This document shows, piece after piece, positions 36,479 to 47,056 of a DNA stretch of 64,000 nt. The DNA comes from Macrostomum hystrix (Eukaryota; Platyhelminthes; Macrostomidae). The stretch covers positions 2,356,001 through 2,420,000 of the forward strand of contig CATNEN010000033.1 of NCBI GenBank assembly GCA_950097015.1, given 5' to 3'. Below the pieces are notes generated by a model, which saw only the letters and a program-made list of their open reading frames with translations, was not told where the DNA came from and ran no database searches. Positions within the stretch are counted from its first letter, which is position 1. Each line of letters starts with the position of its first letter. A program made the position numbers and the translations under genes.

Positions 36479-39400
36479 TCATTTCAGCCTCGCGTTCTGT
36501 GGCTGCGCAGCCAGGGCCAGCCTCGCCGTCTCAAGAAGCTCGCTGAGTAGAGCCACCTCGCCTTCCAGCTGGCGACACCTGGCAGCGAGCTGGTGCTGAT
36601 TTGCCAGCAGCTGCCGCTGATAGCCAACCACCTTGCACTTTTCCTCCAGCCACTGAGAGCGCTCCACGTTGAAGGCAGATTCCTGCGGGACAGATTACAG
36701 GACCTCAGGTGTCATAATCAGCCCTTAGTCCCTCAGGTCCTCAGGTGTCATAATCAGCCCTTAGTCCCTCAGGTCCTCAGGTGTCATAATCAGCCCTTAG
36801 TCCCTCAGGTCCTCAGGTGTCATAATCAGCCCTTAGTCCCTCAGGTCCTCAGGTGTCATAATCAGCCCCTAGTCCCTCAGGACCTCAGGTGTCATAATCT
36901 TAGTCCCTCAGGACTTGTATCAGGTGCCCTTAGTCCCTCAGGTCCTCATGTGTCATAATCTTAGTCCCTCAGGACTTGTATCAGGTGCCCTTAGTCCCTC
37001 AGGACCTCAGGTGTCATAATCAGCCCTTAGTCCCTCAGGTCCTCAGGTGTCATAATCAGCCCTTAGTCTTTAATCAGCCCCTAGTGCTTTAGGTCCTCAG
37101 GTGTCACAAAATTCTAGTCCATGGGACCAGCCGATGAGTTTGCCTTTCGTTTTCAGGCCTCGAACTTGGCTGGCAGAAATTAAGAACTTTAAATTCAAAC
37201 AAATAGAAAATGCGCAAATTCAGACACCCCATAAAAAATTTCTTTCGGAGCCTTTGCAATTCAGGCGTGTGAACGGCTCACATATGCGCAGATTATGGAA
37301 AGCGTGTTGTTATTCTGTGATTCAGCTGCGCATTAACCGAGGCGTTGAAAATGTTCTAGTAAGAATATAATGTGCGCATCAGTTCATGTCCGATTATATA
37401 TTTATTTAGCTAGGATAAAATATTGATTGAATTCTGCATAATTCCCATCTCTCCCAAAGATTTTATGAATCTTTCTAATGCTTCCCTATTGAAGCATTCA
37501 CTCAACCTTTCCCTTCTCTTCCTTCTGCCCCTTCTCTTCCTTCTGCCCCTTATCTCCTTTCCCCTTCTCTTCCTTCTGCCCCTTATCTCCTTTTCCCTTC
37601 TCATCCTTCTGCCCCCAATCTCCTTTTCCCTTCTCTTCCTTCTGCCCCCAATCTCCTTTTCCCTTCTCTTCCTTCTGCCCCCAATCTCCTTTTCCCTTCT
37701 CTTCCTTCTGCCCCCAATCTCCTTTTCCCTTCTCTTCCTTCTGCCCCTAATCTCCTTTTCCCTTCTCATCCTTCTGCCCCTTATCTCCTTTCCCCTTCTC
37801 TTCCTTCTGCCCCTTATCTCCTTTTCCCTTCTCTTCCTTCTGCCCCTTATCTCCTTTTCCCTTCTCTTCCTTCTGCCCCCAATCTCCTTTTCCCTTCTCT
37901 TCCTTCTGCCCCCAATCTCCTTTTCCCTTCTCTTCCTTCTGCCCCCAATCTCCTTTTCCCTTCTCTTCCTTCTGCCCCCAATCTCCTTTTCCCTTCTCTT
38001 CCTTCTGCCCCCAATCTCCTTTTCCCTTCTCTTCCTTCTGCCCCCAATCTCCTTTCCCCTTCTCTTCCTTCTGTCCCTTATCTCCTTTTCCCTTCTCTTC
38101 CTTCTGTCCCTTATCTCCTTTTCCCTTCTCTTCCTTCTGCCCCTAATCTCCTTTCCCCTTCTCTTCCTTCTGCCCCTAATCTCCTTTTCCCTTCTCTTCC
38201 TTCTGCCCCTAATCTCCTTTCCCCTTCTCTTCCTTCTGCCCCTTATCTCCTTAGCTGTTCTCACATTTTCTTCAAGCCGTTCTTCAGCGCGCCGCAGCAG
38301 CTGCTCGCTCGCCTCCAATTTTTCTGCCCATTTCGCGGCTTCCGCTGCGGCCGCCGCCTCCGCTGATTCGATCTCGTCCGTCTGGCAGGCCTCGTCGGCT
38401 GAGCCAGTCGGCTGTTTCTGCCGCAGCTGCCGAAGCTCCAGTGTGGCGGCCTCCAGTGACTCGCCCGACGCTGTCAGCGACGCCTCCAGGCTGCGCGCCC
38501 GCTCTGTCTGGGTCTGCAGCTCTGCCTCCAGAAGGCGGACTCGCGAGCGGGTCGTGCGCAGCTCGCCAGACTGCAGCTGCGCCTGCAGACGCAGGTCGCC
38601 GATCAGCTGCTCGCATTGGCGCAGCCGGCGATTCGCCTGCGACAGGCCGGGAGCCAGGCGAGAGTTCAGCGACAGCTCCGCGCGTAGCTGAGAAAGGTAA
38701 ATGATACTTGAACCGGTCAATCAACGAGAAACTGTGGGTAACTTGACAGCTAGAGAATGTTTCATAAAGTGGGATTAATTAGGACAGGTTGGAATGTGAT
38801 GGGATGGGATGGGATGGGATAGGATGGGATGGGATGGGATGGGATGGGATGGGATAGGATGGAATGGGATGGGATGGGATAGGATGGGATGGGATGGGAT
38901 GGGATGGGATGGGATGGGATAGGATGGGATGGGATGGGATGGGATAGGATGGGATGGGATGGGATGGGATAGGATGGGATGGGATGGGATGGGATGGGAT
39001 AGGATGGGATGGGATGGTATAAGATGGGATGGGATGGAATATGATTGAATAGGATGGGATGTGATGGGATGGGATGGGATGGGATAGGATGAGGCAAAAT
39101 GAGATACAATGAGATAGCAATATATATATAGGACATAGGGCGAATGTAAACTAGAAGGGACTAGACAGATTAAGATTCGCAGGCCCAGTCAGATGCTGAA
39201 GCTGAGGCCATAACGCAACCCCAGTGCCACCTGACCCGTCCCATCTACCCACCGATTGCAAAAAATTATCATAAAACTGTCATAAATTTCCCACAGATAG
39301 CTTTACAATTCACTGGATGCTTTGATCCTGATGACCTTCGATATGAGACAGAATGAATTTATGTGGGCAACGGCAGATCATTTGGTGACAGTTGACCCGC

Positions 39401-42400
39401 AGCCAGCGAGGAGACAATTCTGCCCATTCCGCTGACTACTGAGCACACACGCACACAGATACCGCACGCAGGCACACACTTTCTCATTGTCAGCACGCGC
39501 ACACTATCAATGAGGTAAGTAAATTGTAAGTAAAAGCGATAAAAGCAAAATTGTTCGTAAAAGCTACTCAGCATCTCAATGCTAAGTCAGCATCTCAAAG
39601 CTACTCAGAATCACAAAGCTACTCAGAATCACACAGCTACTCAGAATCTCAATGCTAAGTCAGCATCTCAAAGCTACTCAGAATCTCACAGCTACTCAGA
39701 ATCACAAGGCTACTCAGAATCTCACAGATACTCAGAATCTCACAGCTACTCAGAATCTCACAGCTACTCAGAATCTCACAGCTACTCAGAATCTCACAGA
39801 TACTCAGAATCTCACAGCTACTCAGAATCTCACAGCTACTCAGAATCTCACAGATACTCAGAATCACAAGGCTACTCAGAATCACAAGGCTACTAAGAAT
39901 CTCAAAGCTACTCAGAATCTCACAGATACTCAGAATCTCACAGCTACTCAGAATCTCACAGCTACTCAGAATCTCACAGATACTCAGAATCACAAGGCTA
40001 CTCAGAATCTCACAGCTACTCAGAATCTCACAGATACTCAGAATCACAAGGCTACTCAGAATCTCACAGCTACTCAGAATCTCACAGATACTCAGAATCA
40101 CAAGGCTACTCAGAATCACAAGGCTACTCAGAATCACAAGGCTACTCAGAATCACAAGGCTACTCAGAATCACACAGATACTCAGAATCTCACAGCTACT
40201 CAGAATCTCACAGCTACTCAGAATCTCACAGATACTCAGAATCTCACAGCTACTCAGAATCTCACAGATACTCAGAATCTCACAGATACTCAGAATCTCA
40301 CAGATACTCAGAATCTCACAGCTACTCAGAATCTCACAGATACTCAGAATCACAAGGCTACTCAGAATCACAAGGCTACTCAGAATCACAAGGCTACTCA
40401 GAATCACAAGGCTACTCAGAATCACACGGCTACTCAGAATCTCAAAGCTACTCAGAATCACAAGGCTACTCAGAATCACACGGCTACTCAGAATCTCAAA
40501 GCTACTCAAAGCCCAGTGCCAATGTCTATGCTGAGCTAGCCATCAGAGGCAGCCAAAAGTCTCCGAGCGACCAGGCGAGCTCACCCGGTCCTCCAGCTCA
40601 GTCCGCCTCTCCTCGAACACGCGGAGCAGAGCAGCCTCATTCTGCTCCATCGTCCGCCGCAGCACCGCCAGCTCCGCCTCCCGCTCGCGCAGCTGCCGCA
40701 TCTCCTCCTGGCAGCACTTGCCAGCGGCGCCTACAGGAGAAGGCCGATTGCTGCTGCCGCTGCTGCTGCTGCTCCTACTGTGATCTTTGTCGGCTACGCT
40801 GGCGCTTCTGCCGCTGCCGCAGCAGCAGTCGGCCGGACAGCCGCCGGGCGGCTCCTCCTGACTGAGGCCGCTGTCGCTGCCGTTGACGAGCTGAATGCCG
40901 CTTCGCAGTCGAGCAGTAGCAGTCGCGGCAGTGGAGGCAGTTGAATTTCGTCGCCGGCTGCCAATGGCTGACGTGGCTGTTGGCGTACAAAATGACGCCT
41001 CCGTCAGGTCGTTGGCGGAGCCCGTGGCGGCGACTGGCCGGCAGGGTGTGGGCCGAACCACGATGCTGTTCGAATGATAGCTGCCTACTGGCTGTTGGTT
41101 GCAGGCGATAAATCTTGGTGCAGTTTTCTGAAGCACTCGTACATTTATTAGTCTGGATTGCATCATCCATTAACTAATAATAACTAATGTCGGAGACCGT
41201 GGTGACAAGGACAACCGACGTTACTCAGCATAAGCCGATATTTTTTTTATTTCTTTTTAAAATGAAAAAAATAACTATTTTAATCAATCCAAAAATAGTC
41301 AACAATGATAGCCGACATGATTACATCATGACACTTTGTGAGCAGAAAATATGCCTATATAGGTGGTTTTTGCCACTAGACAACCGGACGAGAATCGTCG
41401 AACATCTCGACGATGCCGATGTTTTGTGATTCTAGGAGTTGTTTCATCGGATAGAGCGGAAAATTTTAGCCCGTGTTCTGGTTTTCATGCCGATTTTATG
41501 TATTTAGGGATATTTTATTTCTGTACTTTTATGCTAGGCTATTTCTGTACTTTTATGCTAGGCTATTTCTGTACTTTTATGCTAGGCTATTTCTGTACTT
41601 TTATGCTAGGCTATTTCTGTACTTTTATGCTAGGCTATTTCTGTACTTTTATGCTAGGCTATTTCTGTACTTTTATGCTAGGCTATATATTGCGGCGGCT
41701 GACTCTTTTAAAAGTACATTCTTTACGAATCACAACAGTGTCTTGGCTTTTTGATGCGAATTTGGTCTGTCGCCAGAATCTTTCATATCCTGATGCATTC
41801 AAGCCTTGCAGGAATAAAGCTAATGGACGAATAGCCAGTGTTAAAGTACAGAAATAGCCTAGCATAAAAGTACAGAAATAGCCTAGCATAAAAGTACAGC
41901 CCATGTTCTGGTTTTCATGCCGATTTTATGTATTTAGGGATAATTTATTTCTGTTCTTTTATGATATGCTATTTCTGTACTTTTATGTTAGGCTATTTCT
42001 GTACTTTTATGCTAGGCTATTTCTGTACTTTAACACTGGCTATTCGTCCATTAGCTTTATTCCTGCAAGGCTTGAATGCATCAGGATATGAAAGATTCTG
42101 GCGACAGACCAAATTCGCATCAAAAAGCCAAGACGCTGTTGTGATTCGTAAAGAATGTACTTTTAAAAGAGTCAGCCGCAGCAAGGCAATAATGAAACAC
42201 GGCAGGGAGTGGAGTCTCGCGAATTGATAGAATTCAGTGCCGTGCCTGCACTTCCCAGCCAGTGTCGCTTCATTTTATTTTTTCGCTGATTCACTCGACT
42301 ATCTGGCTGGCCAGACCGAATCGATTGAAAAGGTCAGAGGCGACAGGGGCAGCCAGATTTCCCCTTAGCAGCAGCAGAAGCACAGATCCCAACAGGACAC

Positions 42401-44073
42401 AAATTTTCTTGCTGTAAAATCGCGCAGACATTGCTGAAACAAGCGAAGGTCTGGTTGGAACAGCTGAACCAATCCTTACCTCATTGTGCCACCGATCCTC
42501 TCTTTCAACTGCCCTCTTTCTAATCTGGGATCTGGTCAGCCGTGCTGGCTCGTCACGTGTTTTCTGTTCTGCTTTGTCTAGAAACATTTCTGCGCCAATA
42601 TTTTCTCTCTTTTGAAAAATTGGAACCGAATTGTAACTGACATCAGTGACAATGCAGTGACTGATGCGTGATGGTGCCTATGAGTCAGCTGAGCCAGGGA
42701 CAGGAAGCTTAATTTTCAAACTACTATGCAGTCTAGCTGCGATTCTAGACATATCACTAGCTGCGATTCCAGACATACCACTAGCTGCGATTCCAGACAT
42801 ATCACTAGCTGCGATTCCAGACATACCACTAGCTGCGATTCCAGACATATCACTAGCTGTGATTCCAGGCATACCACTTGCTGCGATTCCCGATATCCCT
42901 CTAGCTGCGATTCCAGGCATACCACTTGCTGCGATTCCAGATATACCACTAGCTGCGATTCCAGATATACCACTAGCTGCGATTCGAGCTATACCACTTG
43001 CTGCGATTCCAGATATACCACTAGCTGCGATTCGAGATATACCACTTGCTGCGATTCCAGATATACCACTTGCTGCGATTCCACTAGCTGCGATTCCAGA
43101 TATACCACTTGCTGCGAATCCAGATATACCACTTGCTGCGATTCCTCTAGCTGCGATTCTTCTAGCTCCGATCCCTCTAGCTGCGATTCAAGGCATACCA
43201 CTTGCTGCGATTCCCGATATACCACTAGCTGCGATTCCAGAAATTCTTCTCTCTGGGACTCCAGCGATTCCCCTAGCTGCGATTCCAATATTACTATTAC
43301 TATTACTATTCCAGTATTACTAATATTACTATTCGCGATTGAAAAAAATTCTTCTAGCTGCAATTTTACTTAGCGTGACGTTTCATCGTCTGACTCTAAA
43401 GTTAGACTTTTAGTTCCAGCTCACACTCCAGTTCACACTCCAGTTCACACTCCAGTTCACACTCCAGTTCACACTCCAGTTCACACTCCAGTTCACACTC
43501 CAGTTCACACTCCAGTTCACACTCCAGTTGACACTCCAGTTCACACTCCAGTTCACACTCCAGTTCACACTCCAGTTCACACTCCAGTTCACACTCCAGT
43601 TCACACTCCAGTTGACACTCCAGTTCACACTCCAGTTCACACTCCAGTTCACACTCCAGTTCACACTCCAGTTCACACTCCAGTTCACACTCCAGTTCAC
43701 ACTCCAGTTCACACTCCAGTTCACACTCCAGTTCATACTCCAGTTCATACTCTACCTGCAGCTGCAGCAAATCCGGCGGCGGCTCCGCCTGCACCGAGCG
43801 AAACATCACGTGACCAGGCGATGAGTCATCAGTATACTCCGATCCGATTGGTCGACGGCCCGGAGAGTCGTCGATGCTGACTGCGCCGGCGGCTGCGCTG
43901 ATTGGCTGACGCCAGTGAAGGTTCTCCTGGCTGCCGCGCCGCCAGAAGTCCGACTGCTGCCAGCTGTCCGTGACGCTGTGCTGGCCGGCCGCGCTGGCAG
44001 GTCGACTGGCGGGCCCTCCGGTGCCGTACGAGATGGTGATGAATGCGTTGCGCATGGATCTTGATATTGTGCC

Positions 44074-44138
<65 letters not shown>

Positions 44139-44202
44139 CTGCCGGACAGTACACAATCTCCTCTTGTACAGTTCGACCAGCTTGCACAAGGGTGATCTTC
44201 AT
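36479..44202 (-). CDS. LZTS/Fez1-family coiled-coil protein, four exons
   Basis: LZTS proteins are cytoplasmic and synaptic coiled-coil scaffolds. On the minus strand, exons are 44202-43756, 41127-40585, 38687-38265 and 36682-36479. All are phase 0 with GT-AG sites, giving 538 residues (mammalian LZTS1 is about 600). Exon 1 starts MKITLVQAGRTVQEE, includes about 21 Gln from a CAG tract, and is Ser-rich. Exon 2 ends in a coiled coil with REREAELAVLRRTMEQNEAA, like the Fez1-domain start. Exon 3 is heptad-rich (LLEAELQTQTERARSLEASL). Exon 4 has VERSQWLEEKCKVVGYQRQL, which closely tracks the conserved LZTS C-terminus. Joining exon 1 to exon 2 is inferred from phase and from similar Ser/Pro-rich content; a start at 41166 in exon 2's own frame is the alternative. 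A 5' UTR acceptor lies near 44247. Each intron carries arrays. Confidence 0.78.
36700..37105. repeat. 36-bp minisatellite in LZTS-like intron 3
   Basis: About 9 copies of a 36-bp unit with core cctcaggtgtcataatcagc then ccttagtccctcaggt. It lies just upstream (in gene direction) of the last exon's acceptor. Confidence 0.93.
37106..37490. other. LZTS-like intron 3, non-repetitive part
   Basis: No exon, array or element recognised on either strand. Confidence 0.4.
37495..38252. repeat. 33-bp pyrimidine-rich minisatellite in LZTS-like intron 3
   Basis: About 23 copies of a unit with core cttctcttccttctgccccc followed by aatctccttttcc. In gene direction it starts about 12 nt after the exon 3 donor. 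The 33-bp unit equals 11 codons, so both strands show periodic frames that fuse spuriously with the real exon. Confidence 0.95.
38790..39095. repeat. (GGGAT)n pentanucleotide repeat
   Basis: About 60 copies of gggat with ataggat interruptions, in LZTS-like intron 2. Confidence 0.95.
39355..39500 (-). mobile_element. SINE family B, second copy
   Basis: The reverse complement shares gtgtgtgctcag, ggcagaattgtctcctcgct, ggctgcgggtcaactgtcac and caaatgat with the element at 11050-11285. The tRNA-like head is degenerate or missing. Confidence 0.65.
39560..40515. repeat. 18-bp minisatellite in LZTS-like intron 2
   Basis: About 53 copies of ctactcagaatctcacag with variants gatact and atcacaagg. In gene direction it starts about 70 nt after the exon 2 donor. 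Confidence 0.96.
41300..41485 (+). repeat. Dispersed repeat, most complete copy
   Basis: A segment of about 180 bp with tagccgacatgattac, tttgtgagcagaaaat, gaacatctcgacgatg, gatgttttgtgattct and ggaaaattttagcccgtgtt. It aligns end to end with the reverse complement of about 61575-61730, and partly with 6970-7045. It has no coding frame or clear termini. It is a probable non-autonomous element, class unknown. Confidence 0.65.
41512..41690. repeat. 24-bp tandem repeat next to the foldback
   Basis: Seven or eight copies of a unit with core tgtacttttatgctaggcta then tttc. The same unit also occurs in the arms of the adjoining inverted repeat. Confidence 0.92.
41695..42179. repeat. Foldback: 203-bp inverted repeat with 79-bp loop
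   Basis: The arms 41695-41897 and 41977-42179 are near-perfect reverse complements (start gcggctgactcttttaaaag, end cttttaaaagagtcagccgc). The loop contains tgttctggttttcatgccga, which also occurs directly repeated at about 41473. This is an inverted duplication or foldback element in LZTS-like intron 1; an assembly artefact is possible. Confidence 0.85.
42291..42431 (-). CDS. Possible small secreted peptide (46 aa)
   Basis: The minus-strand frame starts MSARFYSKKICVLLGSVLLL. It continues through a hydrophobic stretch that ends NLAAP, as in a signal peptide, then a short mature part containing SDLFNRFGLASQIVE and a TGA stop. A 46-nt GT-AG segment (gtaagg...tttcag, about 42479-42434) ends 2 nt before the ATG and looks like a tiny 5' UTR intron. 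An AATAAA signal lies about 12 nt past the stop (plus 42274-42279). These three together suggest a complete miniature gene inside intron 1 of the LZTS-like gene, on the same strand. The NRFG string recalls RFamide peptides, but no dibasic cleavage site follows it. No homologue is recognised and it could be chance. Confidence 0.42.
   Translation of the reverse strand: MSARFYSKKICVLLGSVLLLLLRGNLAAPVASDLFNRFGLASQIVE
42725..43285. repeat. 24-bp satellite related to the giant array, inverted
   Basis: About 23 copies of a unit with core ctagctgcgattccagacat. Its reverse complement shares gaatcgcagcaag and the flanking ct(a/g) with the 24-bp unit of 25190-35990. It lies in LZTS-like intron 1. The Cys/Ser/Asp frame is an artefact. 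Confidence 0.93.
43405..43755. repeat. 12-bp minisatellite at the LZTS-like exon 1 donor
   Basis: About 28 copies of agttcacactcc. In gene direction the donor GTAGAG (43755-43750) runs straight into the array, so exon 1's frame appears to continue as a spurious ELEC repeat. Confidence 0.95.
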
Positions 44203-44254
44203 CTCAGTTCAGTTAGTCTGGGTCGAAATATTCTGGATTGCCTTGTCTGCGAAA

Positions 44255-46310
44255 AGAAGGTAGGAGACACTGAGAGTAGACGGAGAAGAATGTAGGAGAC
44301 ACTGAGAGTAGACAGAGAAGAATGTAGGAGACACTGAGAGTAGACAGAGAAGAATGTAGGAGACACTGAGAGTAGACAGAGAAGAATGTAGGAGACACTG
44401 AGAGTAGACGGAGAATAAGGTAGGAGACACTGTGAGTAGACAGAGAAGAAGGTAGGAGACACTGAGAGTAGACGGAGAATAAGGTAGGAGACACTGTGAG
44501 TAGACAGAGAAGAAGGTAGGAGACACTGAGAGTAGACAGAGAAGAATGTAGGAGACACTGAGAGTAGACGGAGAAGAATGTAGGAGACACTGAGAGTAGA
44601 CGGAGAATAAGGTAGGAGACACTGAGAGTAGACAGAGAAGAAGGTAGGAGACACTGAGAGTAGACACAGAAGAATGTAGGAGACACTGAGAGTAGACGGA
44701 GAAGAATGTAGGAGACACTGAGGGTAGACGGAGAATAAGGTAGGAGACACTGTGAGTAGACAGAGAAGAAGGTAGGAGACACTGAGAGTAGACAGAGAAG
44801 AATGTAGGAGACACTGAGAGTAGACGGAGAAGAATGTAGGAGACACTGAGAGTAGACGGAGAATAAGGTAGGAGACACTGAGAGTAGACAGAGAAGAAGG
44901 TAGGAGACACTGAGAGTAGACAGAGAAGAAGGTAGGAGACACTGAGAGTAGACAGAGAAGAATGTAGGAGACACTGAGAGTAGACGGAGAAGAATGTAGG
45001 AGACACTGAGAGTAGACAGAGAAGAAGGTAGGAGACACTGTGAGTAGACGGAGAAGAATGTAGGAGACACTGAGAGTAGACAGAGAAGAATGTAGGAGAC
45101 ACTGAGAGTAGACGGAGAAGAATGTAGGAGACACTGAGAGTAGACGGAGAAGAATGTAGGAGACACTGAGAGTAGACAGAGAAGAAGGTAGGAGACACTG
45201 AGAGTAGACAGAGAAGAAGGTAGGAGACACTGAGAGTAGACAGAGAAGAATGTAGGAGACACTGAGAGTAGACGGAGAAGAATGTAGGAGACACTGTGAG
45301 TAGACAGAGAAGAAGGTAGGAGACACTGAGAGTAGACAGAGAAGAAGGTAGGAGACACTGAGAGTAGACAGAGAAGAAGGTAGGAGACACTGAGAGTAGA
45401 CAGAGAAGAATGTAGGAGACACTGAGAGTAGACAGATAAGAAGGTAGGAGACACTGAGAGTAGACAGAGAAGAATGTAGGAGACACTGAGAGTAGACGGA
45501 GAATAAGGTAGGAGACACTGTGAGTAGACAGAGAAGAAGGTAGGAGACACTGAGAGTAGACAGAGAAGAATGTAGGAGACACTGTGAGTAGACGGAGAAG
45601 AATGTAGGAGACACTGAGAGTAGACAGAGAAGAATGTAGGAGACACTGAGAGTAGACAGAGAAGAATGTAGGAGACACTGAGAGTAGACGGAGAAGAATG
45701 TAGGAGACACTGAGAGTAGACGGAGAATAAGGTAGGAGACACTGTGAGTAGACGGAGAAGAATGTAGGAGACACTGAGAGTAGACGGAGAAGAATGTAGG
45801 AGACACTGAGAGTAGACAGAGAAGAATGTAGGAGACACTGAGAGTAGACGGAGAATAAGGTAGGAGACACTGTGAGTAGACAGAGAAGAAGGTAGGAGAC
45901 ACTGAGAGTAGACAGAGAAGAAGGTAGGAGACACTGAGAGTAGACAGAGAAGAATGTAGGAGACACTGTGAGTAGACGGAGAAGAATGTAGGAGACACTG
46001 AGAGTAGACAGAGAAGAATGTAGGAGACACTGAGAGTAGACAGAGAAGAATGTAGGAGACACTGAGAGTAGACAGAGAAGAATGTAGGAGACACTGAGAG
46101 TAGACAGAGAAGAAGGTAGGAGACACTGAGAGTAGACGGAGAAGAATGTAGGAGACACTGAGAGTAGACGGAGAAGAATGTAGGAGACACTGAGAGTAGA
46201 CGGAGAAGAATGTAGGAGACACTGAGAGTAGACGGAGAAGAATGTAGGAGACACTGAGAGTAGACGGAGAATAAGGTAGGAGACACTGTGAGTAGACGGA
46301 GAAGGAGTAG
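44255..46310. repeat. 32-bp minisatellite upstream of LZTS-like exon 1
   Basis: About 64 copies of a unit with core tgtaggagacactgagagta followed by gacagagaagaa. Stop-free in all three minus frames, it yields artefactual frames of about 700 codons. The array abuts an acceptor-like cttttcgcag (minus, near 44247), suggesting it lies in a 5' UTR intron. Confidence 0.96.
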
Positions 46311-46720
46311 GAGGAGACAATAGATAAATGGATGATTCTGGCAGATAACAAGATAGGCTGGGAAACATGTTTCGTGTTAGCAGGCTATAATCGAACAGTC
46401 AATTCGCAGTTGCTAGTCTGTCTATCATCGATCTCTGGGTCACCTGAGGCAGGCGATGCAGCGGAAAGGTCGCTGCCAAAGCTATGGCCAGTGTCAGCAA
46501 ATAATGGGTCATTTGCTTCAGGCAAGACTTTAGAATGAAAGTGGAGGACCAAGAAATTTCGGTGCCACAAATTTATCCTAGAAACGGCACGCATGGCTGG
46601 ACCATTGCCTAATCGCTATCCAGCCTTTTCTGAAGCGTAAATATTAGGGAAACTGTTATTTTGCTTATCACCGATGAATGTCTCATTGCTACTTTTATTT
46701 ATGATTTCAACTTATGTCAA
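46311..46720. other. Spacer between 32-bp array and SINE
   Basis: Mixed-composition DNA without recognised exons. A 5' UTR exon of the LZTS-like gene could be here but cannot be identified. The right end holds the left target-site duplication of the SINE (46709-46720). Confidence 0.35.
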
Positions 46721-47056
46721 ATCATAAGGTTTGAAGTGTGAAGTGGTTGTAGCCTAGTAGTTAGGGCGTCAGACTCACGACTTGAAGGTCGGGGGTTCGA
46801 TTCTCGACTCCACTGGAACAATTTGTGTCCTTTAGCAAGACACTTAACTCTGCATTGCTTCAGTTCACCCAGCTGTTAAATGGGTACCAGCATCAGCTGG
46901 GATAATTGAAGGTGGGTATGGCGTCCCCCCAGTCCGTGGACTGAACAGCTGTACGCAGCCTTCAGATGCGCCGCGCATTAGCTGCGGCTGTGCTGTCGGC
47001 TGCACATCTGACCCAATTGGGGCAGGTGTAATCAATTATATTATTTATTATTTATT
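46721..47056 (+). mobile_element. tRNA-derived SINE with 12-bp target-site duplication, family A
   Basis: The tRNA-like head has an A box (tagcctagtagtt, near 46750) and a B box (ggttcgattctc, near 46794). The central part ttagcaagacacttaactct and ttcacccagctgttaaatgg matches the conserved core widespread in animal SINEs. The tail is an ATT-rich run. The 12-mer aacttatgtcaa flanks both ends (46709-46720 and 47057-47068), showing insertion by LINE machinery. Confidence 0.9.

Noticed and set aside
38772..39095. Telomere-like repeat
   Set aside because: The unit is the pentamer gggat, not the ttaggg of animal telomeres, and it lies inside an intron.
43402..43755. ELECELEC tail fused to the LZTS-like exon 1
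   Set aside because: A donor (GTAGAG) in phase 0 ends the exon at 43756, and the repeat is intronic.
44199..46368. Three overlapping minus-strand frames of about 700 codons (SVSPTFFSVYSQCLL repeats)
   Set aside because: They are the same stop-free 32-bp repeat read in three frames. Nothing non-repetitive is encoded.
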